A DNA stretch of 64,000 bases, from positions 546,718 through 610,717 of the forward strand of contig NZ_BMER01000001.1 of the NCBI RefSeq assembly GCF_014636865.1, given 5' to 3'. Below, one piece after another: positions 55,898 to 64,000 of this stretch. This DNA comes from Parapedobacter pyrenivorans. GTDB lineage: Bacteria > Bacteroidota > Bacteroidia > Sphingobacteriales > Sphingobacteriaceae. Below the pieces are notes generated by a model. It was given only the letters and a program-made list of their open reading frames with translations. It ran no database searches and was not told where the DNA came from. Both the position numbers and the translations under genes were made by a program. Each line of letters opens with the position of its first letter. Within the stretch, counting starts at the first letter, position 1.

Positions 55898-58800
55898 TTA
55901 AAATGTAACAGCGATACCGGTATTCAACAACCGGGCTTGGGGATAATAGTGTCCCAATTGATTGGTTGACTCCGGATCCAATACGCCAACTTTGCTCCAC
56001 GTAAATAGATTGAATCCGCTCATATATACACGGAGACTACTGATACCCGCCGGCTTCATCCATTGGGTCGGGAACGTGTAACCGAGCTCGAGGTTCTTCA
56101 ACCGAATGTAATCGGTACTTCGCATCCAGTAGGTGTTGCCGGACGAATAATATTGGTCACTTCGGTCAGTAATACGGGGATGCTCGCTGCTCGGCGCATC
56201 CACCCGCCAGCGATTCTCATAAAAATCCAACAGGTAGTTGCCAATGGCGCCCGACTCATCCGTTCCAACCCGCAACTCACCGCCAGCGGCCCCTTGGAAA
56301 AGGACCGTAAGGTCAAAGCCTTTATACTGCAGGCCGATATTGAGTCCACCCTGGAAGGTGGGTATTGTATTCTTGTCGCGTCGCACCCGGTCATCGGCTG
56401 TAATGGCACCATCACCGTCGTAATCGACGAATTTCATATCACCCGGTCTCAATGAGTTGGTTACGTCACTATAATCCAACGTATTGGCGGCAATGTCCGC
56501 TTCATCCCGAAATACGCCGTCATAGATGTAAAATAAACCCGAGTTAATGGTCCGGCCGGTCGATTGCTGCCACTCCGGTGCGCCCGGCGATTCATCCCAG
56601 AATATAATTTTATTTTTCGCATATCCACCGTTCACGCTTACATTGAGGTTCAACTCGCCGATTTGGTCCGTGTAACCCGCGCTAAAGTCCCAGCCGCCAT
56701 TTTCTACGATGCCGATGTTTTCGGCGGGCAGTGTCATACCCGTGGTTTGGGGAATAGAGGCGTTTCTGCGCCAAAGAATACTCTCCCTCCTGTTTTTGAA
56801 CCATTCCACCGTAAAATTAAATTTGCCACCCATCAGCTGTCCATCCAAACCGATATTATAGTTATTTGCGACTTCCCAGGTGATGAATGCATTGGGTACA
56901 CGAGTTTCATAGAGTGTTTTAACCAATTCATTGCCTACGATATAAGTACCGAATCCATAAGTTGAAAAATATTGATATTCCTGCAATGCGCCATCGTACT
57001 CGATATTATCATTACCCATCTGTCCATACGAACCACGTAGCTTCAGGTAGTTGACAAAAGGCACTCCGTCTTTCCAAAAGTCCTCTTCCGAAATCATCCA
57101 GCCAGCCATTACGCCAGGGAAAAAACCGTATCGACTGCTTTCCGGAAACATGTAGGAACCGTCATAGCGCCAGAGAAATTCGGCGATGTACTTGCTTTTA
57201 TAGTTATAGCCTACACGGCCGAAGTAATTGAGTCGCGCACGCTCCCACGCACCACCACCATTGTTTTTTTCCGCTTCCCCTCCCGCAAATAAATAGTCGA
57301 TATTTGTTGAAATAAAGTATCGGCGAAACGCATTGAAGTTTTCATTGCTGATCGTCTCCCTGTTGACACCGGCCAACAGGTTGAGGGTATGATCACCGAA
57401 AGTTCGATCATACGCGAGGATCCCCCCCAACAATACGTTTAATTGATCCTCGTCACCTTGGTTAAGTCGTGGTTCGGCGGGCCCACGTTGTCCCCGAACC
57501 AATAATGGGGTAGTCCCATCATCTTCGTAATCGCCCTGCCAGGTATACAGGTACCAGGGGATTTCCCACCGCTTTGTTTTCCGGACATATTTGTCGACGG
57601 ACGCCGTACCCGTGAATTTAAGCCCTTCCACCCAAGGCACGGTGATGTTCACCTCGCCATTGGTCTGGAAGTAATACCGCTTATCGCGGTCGTACCCCGT
57701 TTGATCGGTGGTAATAACCACCGGGTTTTCACCGTATTCGATATCCGGGCCAGGCATCCCGTTTGGCCAGAAAGCCGGCTCCGTAGGTATACCCCGCATC
57801 AGCATCCGGAAAATCGCACCCGCTGATTTAGTTGGGAACTCTCGGTCTTCCTGCCTGCCCAATAGGCCGATTTTCGTACTGATATACTTGTTGATATTGG
57901 CATCTAGGTTTACCCGTACGTCATACTGCGAATAACCTGTAGCCGACTTTTTGTAGTAGGCATCTTGGTTCTGGTAACCGATAGAGGTGAGGTACTTGAT
58001 ATCATCGGTACCGCCGCTTATCTGCAGGTTATGTTGGGATTGCGGAGACCAGTTCTTCAGTGCGGCATCATACCAATTGGTGTTGGGATGCCCCCAAGGA
58101 TCCGATCCGTCGGCATACAGCTGGATGTCTTCTGGTGAGAACGGTGCCGTCAGCACCGATCCATCTGCCCGAGTATACGTCCCTGTCTCATCCAATGCCG
58201 ACTGTGCACCCGACCATTCGGCCACCGGCAACTTAAACACCTCCAATTCATTCCGCATCTCCGCATACTGCACCGCATCGGCCAAATCGGGGATTACAGT
58301 TGGTTGTGAAAACGCTTGATTAAAGGTATACGATAAGGTAGGCTTCCCAGATTGGCCTCGCTTGGTGGTGATGAGGATTACTCCGTTGGCCGCTCTCGCT
58401 CCGTAAATGGCCGCAGAGGCATCTTTCAGTACGGATATATTGTCGATGTCTGCCGGGTTCACGCGTTCAAAACCACCGGCGCGAGCAGGGATACCATCAA
58501 TAACAATCAACGGACCACTGTTGCCCAATGTATTTGTACCCCGTATCCGAATGGACGCCCCATCATATCCCGGCTCAGCACTCCCCTGCGTAGCTACGAC
58601 ACCCGGCAAACGGCCTGCCAATGCATTGGATAGGTTGACGGTAGGCGACTTCATCAACTCCGCGCTTTTCACCGACGCTACCGATCCGGTAATCGTTTCC
58701 CTACGCTGGGTTCCATATCCGACCACTACAACCTCTTCTAAGTTAGACATTGAGGCATCTAATTCCAATTGAACATCGATACGCGCGGTTTCAGCGGTAA

Positions 58801-59158
58801 TCGTCTGGGAAACATATCCAACAAATGAAAACACCAGCGCTGCGCCCTTGGTAACTTCGAGGCTGTAATTCCCGTCGTCATTGGTCGTAGTCCCAATTGT
58901 GCTTCCTGCTACGGCAACGCTTACACCAGCGATAGGTGCGTCCTGCACGTCAGTGACCTTACCTTGTACTGTCAAAGTGCCCTCTTGGGCCAACAACAAA
59001 TTGCCTGAAAGTGCCATCGCCATCCATAGTACGGCGAGCGAGGTGCTTAGCAAGCTCCGATAAAAGTAATTCAGTTTGTCTCGAAATCGAAACAACCCAG
59101 CTGTTCTTACCCAAGAATCTGTCTGGCTAAGAACACCTTTGATTAACATTTGGATCAT
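55898..59158 (-). CDS. SusC/RagA-family TonB-linked transporter, second copy
   Basis: 1086 residues. An unusually long N-terminal lead of about 50 residues precedes the hydrophobic signal (LLSTSLAVLWMAMALSGNLL, about 36-55). Then come a CarboxypepD_reg-like domain (VQGKVTDVQDAPIAGVSV), the EEVVVVGYGTQRRETITGSV TonB-box/plug start, ISVLKDASAAIYGARAANGV and a barrel ending LLNTGIAVTF. An internal ATG after the lead may be the true start. It is preceded by the palindrome at 59537-59554. Confidence 0.9.
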   Translation of the reverse strand: MIQMLIKGVLSQTDSWVRTAGLFRFRDKLNYFYRSLLSTSLAVLWMAMALSGNLLLAQEGTLTVQGKVTDVQDAPIAGVSVAVAGSTIGTTTNDDGNYSLEVTKGAALVFSFVGYVSQTITAETARIDVQLELDASMSNLEEVVVVGYGTQRRETITGSVASVKSAELMKSPTVNLSNALAGRLPGVVATQGSAEPGYDGASIRIRGTNTLGNSGPLIVIDGIPARAGGFERVNPADIDNISVLKDASAAIYGARAANGVILITTKRGQSGKPTLSYTFNQAFSQPTVIPDLADAVQYAEMRNELEVFKLPVAEWSGAQSALDETGTYTRADGSVLTAPFSPEDIQLYADGSDPWGHPNTNWYDAALKNWSPQSQHNLQISGGTDDIKYLTSIGYQNQDAYYKKSATGYSQYDVRVNLDANINKYISTKIGLLGRQEDREFPTKSAGAIFRMLMRGIPTEPAFWPNGMPGPDIEYGENPVVITTDQTGYDRDKRYYFQTNGEVNITVPWVEGLKFTGTASVDKYVRKTKRWEIPWYLYTWQGDYEDDGTTPLLVRGQRGPAEPRLNQGDEDQLNVLLGGILAYDRTFGDHTLNLLAGVNRETISNENFNAFRRYFISTNIDYLFAGGEAEKNNGGGAWERARLNYFGRVGYNYKSKYIAEFLWRYDGSYMFPESSRYGFFPGVMAGWMISEEDFWKDGVPFVNYLKLRGSYGQMGNDNIEYDGALQEYQYFSTYGFGTYIVGNELVKTLYETRVPNAFITWEVANNYNIGLDGQLMGGKFNFTVEWFKNRRESILWRRNASIPQTTGMTLPAENIGIVENGGWDFSAGYTDQIGELNLNVSVNGGYAKNKIIFWDESPGAPEWQQSTGRTINSGLFYIYDGVFRDEADIAANTLDYSDVTNSLRPGDMKFVDYDGDGAITADDRVRRDKNTIPTFQGGLNIGLQYKGFDLTVLFQGAAGGELRVGTDESGAIGNYLLDFYENRWRVDAPSSEHPRITDRSDQYYSSGNTYWMRSTDYIRLKNLELGYTFPTQWMKPAGISSLRVYMSGFNLFTWSKVGVLDPESTNQLGHYYPQARLLNTGIAVTF

Positions 59159-59604
59159 AATGGTGTGTGTTTAATGGTGTGAAATAAAATAGGTGAACAC
59201 GCTTTGTGGCTTTTCTTGGTGTGTTTGTGATTCATAAATTGGTTTGTTTTAAGGGTAGAACTTACTACTTTAGAATAAAGCAGTACGAACCAAATAATTT
59301 TTATCGTTAAGTAAACACTTATATCTATCAGTTGTTTTCCGCCAAAGAAGCTAACATATTTATTCAATCATATTGAAGGGATATGTAGTCTTAAGATAGA
59401 TGCTTTCAACCAATATGGTTTGCTGAGGTGTTTGAAAAACTAGTGTGTGTTTGTTTTCTGCCTACTTACCTAGCAAATACGAATCATAATTTTCACAATA
59501 ATAGCGCATTAGTTTTATATTTTCAACTACGTAACTTACACAAACGTTTGCGTAATCCATAACTAGCTATAGCTAACTATTTTATATTGTTTCAGGTTTG
59601 TTAC
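59159..59604. other. Intergenic region upstream of the second susC
   Basis: 446 bases with no gene. It contains TG-rich repeats (on the minus strand ACACACCATTA just before the susC start and ACACACACTAG near 59440) and, nearer the terminator, the LacI-like palindrome. The promoter is not clear; CGTATTTG on the minus strand near 59480 is the nearest TAnnTTTG look-alike. Confidence 0.5.
59537..59554. promoter_or_regulatory. LacI/PurR-like operator palindrome
   Basis: TACACAAACGTTTGCGTA is an 18-base palindrome with one mismatched pair and an exact CAAACGTTTG core. It resembles the E. coli PurR box and LacI-family sites with a central CG. It lies between the terminator of the first susCD unit and the second susC start. 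No LacI-family gene is in the window. Confidence 0.55.
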
Positions 59605-59633
59605 AAAAAAAGGCGCCCAACTTATTGGGCGCC
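59605..59633 (-). terminator. Terminator after the DUF3823 gene
   Basis: Read on the minus strand: GGCGCCCAA-TAAG-TTGGGCGCC (9-bp perfect stem) followed by a T7 tract. Confidence 0.92.
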
Positions 59634-59665
59634 TTGATGGTAAAAGCAGCAAAGCTAGCTTTGCT

Positions 59666-60346
59666 TTACAAGGTAATCTGCTGGGGCTGCGAATAGAGGT
59701 ACTCCGCTACTCCCGTCGCCTTCACGCCGATACGGGCAAACAAGTAACCCTTATCAGCTAAAGAAGCCGGAATACTTACCGTCAGCTCGATGGGTTGATT
59801 GAAGTCGGCAATCGCTCCCGATACGACCTCAGCCCGTGCTGCGCTATTGTTTTGATCCACAATCAACGTCTGCCCCAAGTAAATCGCCACACGCTCAAGC
59901 GACCGAGACGTGTTGACTTGCTGGATGGTTACCGTACCCGTGATTTCATTTCCATTACGCTGAAAAGACTGGTTCGTGATAATGAAATAGGGGTCCACTG
60001 GAACATCCACCGAAGCCGTTCCCTTTAGGTTTACATCCAGGGAGTCGGTATTGTCTGCCCAAGGACCATTCCCCCGCAAAAGGACGAGCTTATAATTGCC
60101 ATCAAACAATCGCGCGGAGAAGGATCCATCTTGGTCGACGTGAATGGGAATCTTCGAGAACAAGTCGTACCCATGCTGCCAGAGTTCCAGCTGCACGCCA
60201 CCGGATCGCAATCCCAGTGGTTGCCCTTGATGAACCACACGCCCCGTGAGCATCGATGTCGGGGCATCAAAATTATCCTTTTCGCAACCCATCGCCATAA
60301 TGACCACTATGGAAAGGAGGCTATATATATAATTAATTGTTTTCAT
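59666..60346 (-). CDS. DUF3823-type lipoprotein of the susCD unit
   Basis: 226 residues, lipoprotein (Cys21 in AMGCEKD). It is beta-rich: LTGRVVHQGQPLGLRSGGVQ, then SARLFDGNYKLVLLRGNGPW, an Ig-like fold pair typical of DUF3823 proteins that follow SusD. It is probably a cell-surface glycan-binding or accessory protein. It lies 11 bases after susD in the same operon. Confidence 0.82.
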   Translation of the reverse strand: MKTINYIYSLLSIVVIMAMGCEKDNFDAPTSMLTGRVVHQGQPLGLRSGGVQLELWQHGYDLFSKIPIHVDQDGSFSARLFDGNYKLVLLRGNGPWADNTDSLDVNLKGTASVDVPVDPYFIITNQSFQRNGNEITGTVTIQQVNTSRSLERVAIYLGQTLIVDQNNSAARAEVVSGAIADFNQPIELTVSIPASLADKGYLFARIGVKATGVAEYLYSQPQQITL

Positions 60347-60357
60347 GATACTTACAA

Positions 60358-62286
60358 TTAGTGGAATGGATTTCTAACGATTTTCGGGTTGTTATTGATC
60401 ACACCTTGATCGATGGATGAGTAATAGTTGCCCATCTGGAAAAACCGGGGTGCCCGGAAGCGGGGTGCCGCCATTTTGACAAATACATACTTACCGTCGC
60501 GCGCAGCGTCGCCCGGACGTACCACACGATAGGGATAGAGTGCATAAACCACTGCATCGGGGTTGCTGGAGCTTCCATTCCAAACATCGTGCGCGATCCG
60601 CCAACGCTTCAGGTCCCATACGCGATGGTCTTCGAAGGCCAGTTCAACCCGTCGTTCATTCCGGATCCGCTCCACGGTGATTGTCGATGCAGTTACACTG
60701 TTCGCACCAAAGCCCGCGCGTTCCCGCAATGTACTCAGGTATTGGGCCGCGTCTGCATCCCGATTCAATTCAAACGCCGCTTCGGCTGCATTGAGATAAA
60801 CCTCCCCCAAACGGAACCACACCCACCATACGTCGCTTCGGATACCCCGCGTGCTGGTGCCCGGACCGGAATCGACATATTTCCGGAGATAGAACCCGGT
60901 GTTGGAAACCTCCATGATGGAGCGGTGCGGACCTCCAGTGGCCGTCAGGAGCTTTCCGTCACCATGGGGATAACTTTCTCCGCCCCATGTCGAGCCCAGA
61001 TCAGCCCCTTCTACGGTCTGGTAGGAATTAGACGCTGCATTCCAAACCATTACACCGGCCTGCATCTCAACGGTCAGCCCCTTGAACGATGCACCGGGAT
61101 AAATCACCGTGCCGTAGAGCCGTGCATCCTTATTGGCAAAGATATCGGTTACCTGATCGTAATAGATGAAATCGCTGTTGTCCGCAGTACGCGTCTTTAA
61201 TTCGCCGTTGCTGCCGTCAAGGTATTCGTAGCGCTCCACCAAGTTCAGCGAAGGTGTAATATTGGACGAGCTGAGGTTATCTTCCCGGATACTCCGGGGG
61301 ATGTTGTCATACGCGAAGCCGTGCCGTTTATCCTTCGACGACAAGAAATCCCATGCGAAAATCACTTCGTCGTTTCCGGTCTTCCTGACCACCGCTTCGT
61401 AGAAGTTTTCGCCCAGATCCGGGTTATTCTGATAAAGTGCATACCCTCCGCTAGTGATAATCTCCGCAGACGCCGCAAGCGATTTTTCGAAGTATTCGTC
61501 CGCGCGGCTGGCGGGTATACCCACTTCGCCACCGGGAGTGGTAATGGGGCCGCCCATTTCGTTGTTGTATTTCGCCAACGATCCCGCATATAGCATGGCC
61601 CGGCTTTTCAATGCCAACGCCGTATATTTGTTGGCGCGCGTGTTGCTTCCGGTATTGCCTAAGTCGTCTTTGATCGCATCCACTTCATCGGCAATGAAAT
61701 CATAGACCTCGGCTTCCTTGGCACGTGGTGCCTGCATGTAAGACGGATCGCCACTGTAATCGTAAATAAGCTGTGTGGTAATCAGTGGCACACCGCCCAT
61801 GCGCTTTACCAGCTCGAAATAATTGTAGGCCCGCAAAAAGCGGAGCTCTGCGCTGAACTGTGCTTTTTGCTCGCCACTCAAGCTCACCCCGTATTTCTCG
61901 ATATTCTCCAACGCGAGGTTAATATCCCGTACCAGGCTGTAATTCCACACGCGCCAGCGATCGAATGGATAATTGACGATGTTATTCCTGCCTTCTTCGT
62001 TAGAAAAACCCGACCACATGGCGTCGTCATAGTCGGCCATCCGTCGCCATTGGGCCTGCCGTTCCTGGTTGGCATCAATGGAGGTATGATCCGGATCGTT
62101 CAGCCCCATGTCCGTGGGCAACCGGTCGTAAAAATTGGCCAGCAATCCCAAAATCTGTTTGGGATCATTCCAAACCTGTTCTTCTAAGATGATGTTCTTT
62201 GGCGTCCGCTCCAACCAATCCTTCGCACAGGAAAGAAAGGCGAGCGGTAAGATGCTGAGTATGGCTAACTGATATATTCGTTTCAT
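60358..62286 (-). CDS. SusD/RagB-family lipoprotein, third copy
   Basis: 642 residues, lipoprotein (Cys20 in PLAFLSCAKD). It has the SusD helical core (LRFLRAYNYFELVKRMGGVPL) and the aromatic-rich middle part with NTGFYLRKYVDSGPG. It ends in NNPKIVRNPFH. It is the partner of the partial susC gene 11 bases upstream and is followed by a DUF3823 gene. Confidence 0.92.
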   Translation of the reverse strand: MKRIYQLAILSILPLAFLSCAKDWLERTPKNIILEEQVWNDPKQILGLLANFYDRLPTDMGLNDPDHTSIDANQERQAQWRRMADYDDAMWSGFSNEEGRNNIVNYPFDRWRVWNYSLVRDINLALENIEKYGVSLSGEQKAQFSAELRFLRAYNYFELVKRMGGVPLITTQLIYDYSGDPSYMQAPRAKEAEVYDFIADEVDAIKDDLGNTGSNTRANKYTALALKSRAMLYAGSLAKYNNEMGGPITTPGGEVGIPASRADEYFEKSLAASAEIITSGGYALYQNNPDLGENFYEAVVRKTGNDEVIFAWDFLSSKDKRHGFAYDNIPRSIREDNLSSSNITPSLNLVERYEYLDGSNGELKTRTADNSDFIYYDQVTDIFANKDARLYGTVIYPGASFKGLTVEMQAGVMVWNAASNSYQTVEGADLGSTWGGESYPHGDGKLLTATGGPHRSIMEVSNTGFYLRKYVDSGPGTSTRGIRSDVWWVWFRLGEVYLNAAEAAFELNRDADAAQYLSTLRERAGFGANSVTASTITVERIRNERRVELAFEDHRVWDLKRWRIAHDVWNGSSSNPDAVVYALYPYRVVRPGDAARDGKYVFVKMAAPRFRAPRFFQMGNYYSSIDQGVINNNPKIVRNPFH

Positions 62287-62297
62287 GGCTATCCTAT

Positions 62298-64000
62298 TTA
62301 AAGCGACAAATTAAATCCAAACGTGTATAGTTTCTGCTGCGGATACACCAGCCCGTTTGTACTGCTTATTTCCGGATCGATTTCAAACTCCTTCACGTTA
62401 TCCAAGGAGAATAAGTTGGTGCCGTTGGCAAAGATGCGTAGGCCCGATATACCCACCCGTTCGATGAGCTGCCGGGGGAAGCTGTAAGCGACCTCCAGGT
62501 TCCGAAGGCGCAGGTAACGTACATTCGTGACCCAGAAATCACTTCTCCGATAATTGACGTGTGTATTGAGGTCTTTCCGCAATGCCGGATAAGTTCCCGG
62601 TATCCATTGGCTGTTCGGGTCGTACGGGTCGACCCGGCGCCAGTGGTCATCGGCGAACGACTGGAGTAAGTTTCCGTTATTCTGGAAGGGATATTTCAAT
62701 TCCCAATCCCGGAAAAAGGTCTGCATGCCCGCACCTACAAAATCGAAGGCAACGCTGATACCTTTCCAGCCAACGCTGCCGTTGATGCCGTAATTGAAAT
62801 AAGGCAGTGCGCCTTCGGCATAGCCGATAGGTTCCAAATCCAGATCGTTGATGATACCATCACCATTGACATCCTTGAATTTGAGGTCGCCCGGAAGCAG
62901 GCTGCGATTGCCCTGTCCGTCGATATTGACAGGGTGGTTATCAATCTCTTCCTGCGACTGGAATTGACCGATGACCTGATATCCCCAGTTGATGCTTGCC
63001 CAGCGGTCTTCCGCCGATCGCCGATATTCATCGTATGAATTCCCAAAGCGCGGCTTATAGGTATTCAGGCTGCGCAGGCGGGCCAAGGTCGCATTCACAC
63101 CGATGGAGTACTGCACATTGCCAGCCTGGTCCTGCCAGGTGACCATGCCGTCCATGCCTCGTGTCGCATCGGCATTTAGGTTTTCGTTGGGCAGTGTATA
63201 TCCGACTTCACTGGGCAGCAATACATCATATCGGGCAGCGGGCAACCCCGTACGCCGACGTTCAAACAAATCAAATTGACCACTCAACTTGCCGAACACC
63301 GTAAAATCAAACCCCACATTCTGTGTACGGTTGGTTACCCACGAAAGATTGGTAATGGGCAACCCGCGTGGCCGCAATCCATTCACAAAATTCCCATCGA
63401 GTACGGCACTCCGGCCAGCATTCACATTGCCGCCGCCGAAGGTATAGCCGGGCAGGTAGTCAAAGGCGCCGATACCGATTTCACTGCCCGTCTCACCGTA
63501 CGATAACCGGAGTTTGAAATCATTCAGCCAATTGCCAATACGGTCCTTGATAAACGCTTCTTCACTGAGCCGCCAACCTACGGAAACACCCGGGAAGAAA
63601 CCCCATCGGTGGTCTGGCGCGTAAAGGAATGAACCGTCATAACGACCCATTAATTCAAGTAAGTACTTTTGGGCAAAGTTATAATTGATACGACCGATAT
63701 AACCCGCACGCGCTTCTACACTCCATTCGTCCGCCAGATAGTCTTGCTCAGCAAAAAACATCAGCGGGATGTAGTTGTTAGATGGCACCGTGTGGATGAC
63801 ATTGTAGGAATTTTCCATATCTGATCGTTCAAAAGCGGCCACCGCAGCGATCGAATGCTGGCCAATCTGTTTGTCGTAGCTCAGCTGGAATTGTGCAAAC
63901 CGCGATACGACGTTGCGCTTATGTTTTTCACGCCAGGGGTTCTGGTTACCGAAACCCGGCTGGGTATAATACGTATCCGTGGCCTCGTCATACAGGTAGG
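62298..64000 (-). CDS. SusC/RagA-family transporter, third copy, 5' part outside window
   Basis: The frame is open to the window end, so 567 C-terminal codons of a protein usually near 1000-1100 residues are visible; the GTG at 63842 is not a real start. It has barrel repeats such as LRLSYGETGSEIGIGAFDYL and the typical PGDLKFKDVNGDGIINDLD segment of SusC barrels, and ends QQKLYTFGFNLSL. It is the first gene visible of the minus-strand unit susC-susD-DUF3823. Confidence 0.92.
   Translation of the reverse strand, partial: YLYDEATDTYYTQPGFGNQNPWREKHKRNVVSRFAQFQLSYDKQIGQHSIAAVAAFERSDMENSYNVIHTVPSNNYIPLMFFAEQDYLADEWSVEARAGYIGRINYNFAQKYLLELMGRYDGSFLYAPDHRWGFFPGVSVGWRLSEEAFIKDRIGNWLNDFKLRLSYGETGSEIGIGAFDYLPGYTFGGGNVNAGRSAVLDGNFVNGLRPRGLPITNLSWVTNRTQNVGFDFTVFGKLSGQFDLFERRRTGLPAARYDVLLPSEVGYTLPNENLNADATRGMDGMVTWQDQAGNVQYSIGVNATLARLRSLNTYKPRFGNSYDEYRRSAEDRWASINWGYQVIGQFQSQEEIDNHPVNIDGQGNRSLLPGDLKFKDVNGDGIINDLDLEPIGYAEGALPYFNYGINGSVGWKGISVAFDFVGAGMQTFFRDWELKYPFQNNGNLLQSFADDHWRRVDPYDPNSQWIPGTYPALRKDLNTHVNYRRSDFWVTNVRYLRLRNLEVAYSFPRQLIERVGISGLRIFANGTNLFSLDNVKEFEIDPEISSTNGLVYPQQKLYTFGFNLSL

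Overview
The window is bacterial and most likely from a member of the Bacteroidetes close to the Sphingobacteriaceae. The grounds are three SusC/SusD pairs, Bacteroidetes-type promoters (TTG, about 20 bases, then TAnnTTTG), very few Shine-Dalgarno sequences, a RagB/SusD-style polysaccharide locus, a bshA gene and a pair of DUF6266-type genes. Base composition is near 50% G+C by eye, with one AT-rich and one GC-rich patch around 30.3-32.0 kb. No rRNA, tRNA, CRISPR array, transposase or prophage was seen. The genus is not certain.

Layout. 1-15972 (+): an almost complete branched-chain amino acid supercluster, ilvE(partial)-ilvD-ilvB-ilvN-(DinB-like)-ilvC-(twin-cassette ABC ATPase)-leuA-leuC-leuD-cimA-like-leuB-ilvA. 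It codes for the valine/isoleucine common pathway, the leucine branch and two possible entries into isoleucine (threonine deaminase and a citramalate-synthase-like enzyme). 15973-20207 (+): a class Ib ribonucleotide reductase cluster (nrdH-like, nrdI, nrdE, nrdF) preceded by a 361-base region with several DnaA-box-like sites and closed by a bidirectional terminator. 20209-23336 (-): a TonB-dependent siderophore-type receptor with a DUF4198 periplasmic protein, behind a long leader. 23694-29981 (-): susC-susD followed by a Tat-exported Gfo/Idh/MocA oxidoreductase. 29982-30802 is a long AT-rich intergenic region with repeats, followed by a tandem of GC-rich DUF6266-type genes (30803-32021).

32061-50614 is mostly housekeeping. 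It holds a fumarylacetoacetase-family hydrolase, an M23 peptidase, BCP peroxiredoxin, two unknown proteins, a phosphopantetheinyl transferase, dcd, prfB with the classical +1 programmed frameshift, a DUF819 membrane protein, a blaI/blaR1-like pair with an operator inside its promoter, bshA, pyrH, frr, a YugP-like zinc peptidase, ffh, nuoA-nuoB (without nuoC after them) and purK-purE. 50641-64000 (-) is a polysaccharide utilisation locus: partial susC, susD, a DUF3823 lipoprotein, a terminator, a LacI/PurR-like palindrome, a second susC-susD, a GH16 glucanase-type enzyme, a second Tat-type Gfo/Idh oxidoreductase and a GH43-like glycosidase.

How the parts work together. The first 16 kb make Val, Leu and Ile. 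The nrd cluster makes deoxynucleotides, possibly under DnaA control. The minus-strand outer-membrane loci import iron chelates and glycans, and the exported oxidoreductases and glycosidases process the glycans. The least explained parts are the DUF6266 island with its upstream repeats and hairpin, the leader of the DUF4198/TonB operon, and the two non-biosynthetic genes inside the ilv-leu cluster. All statements come from reading the sequence; no database search was run.
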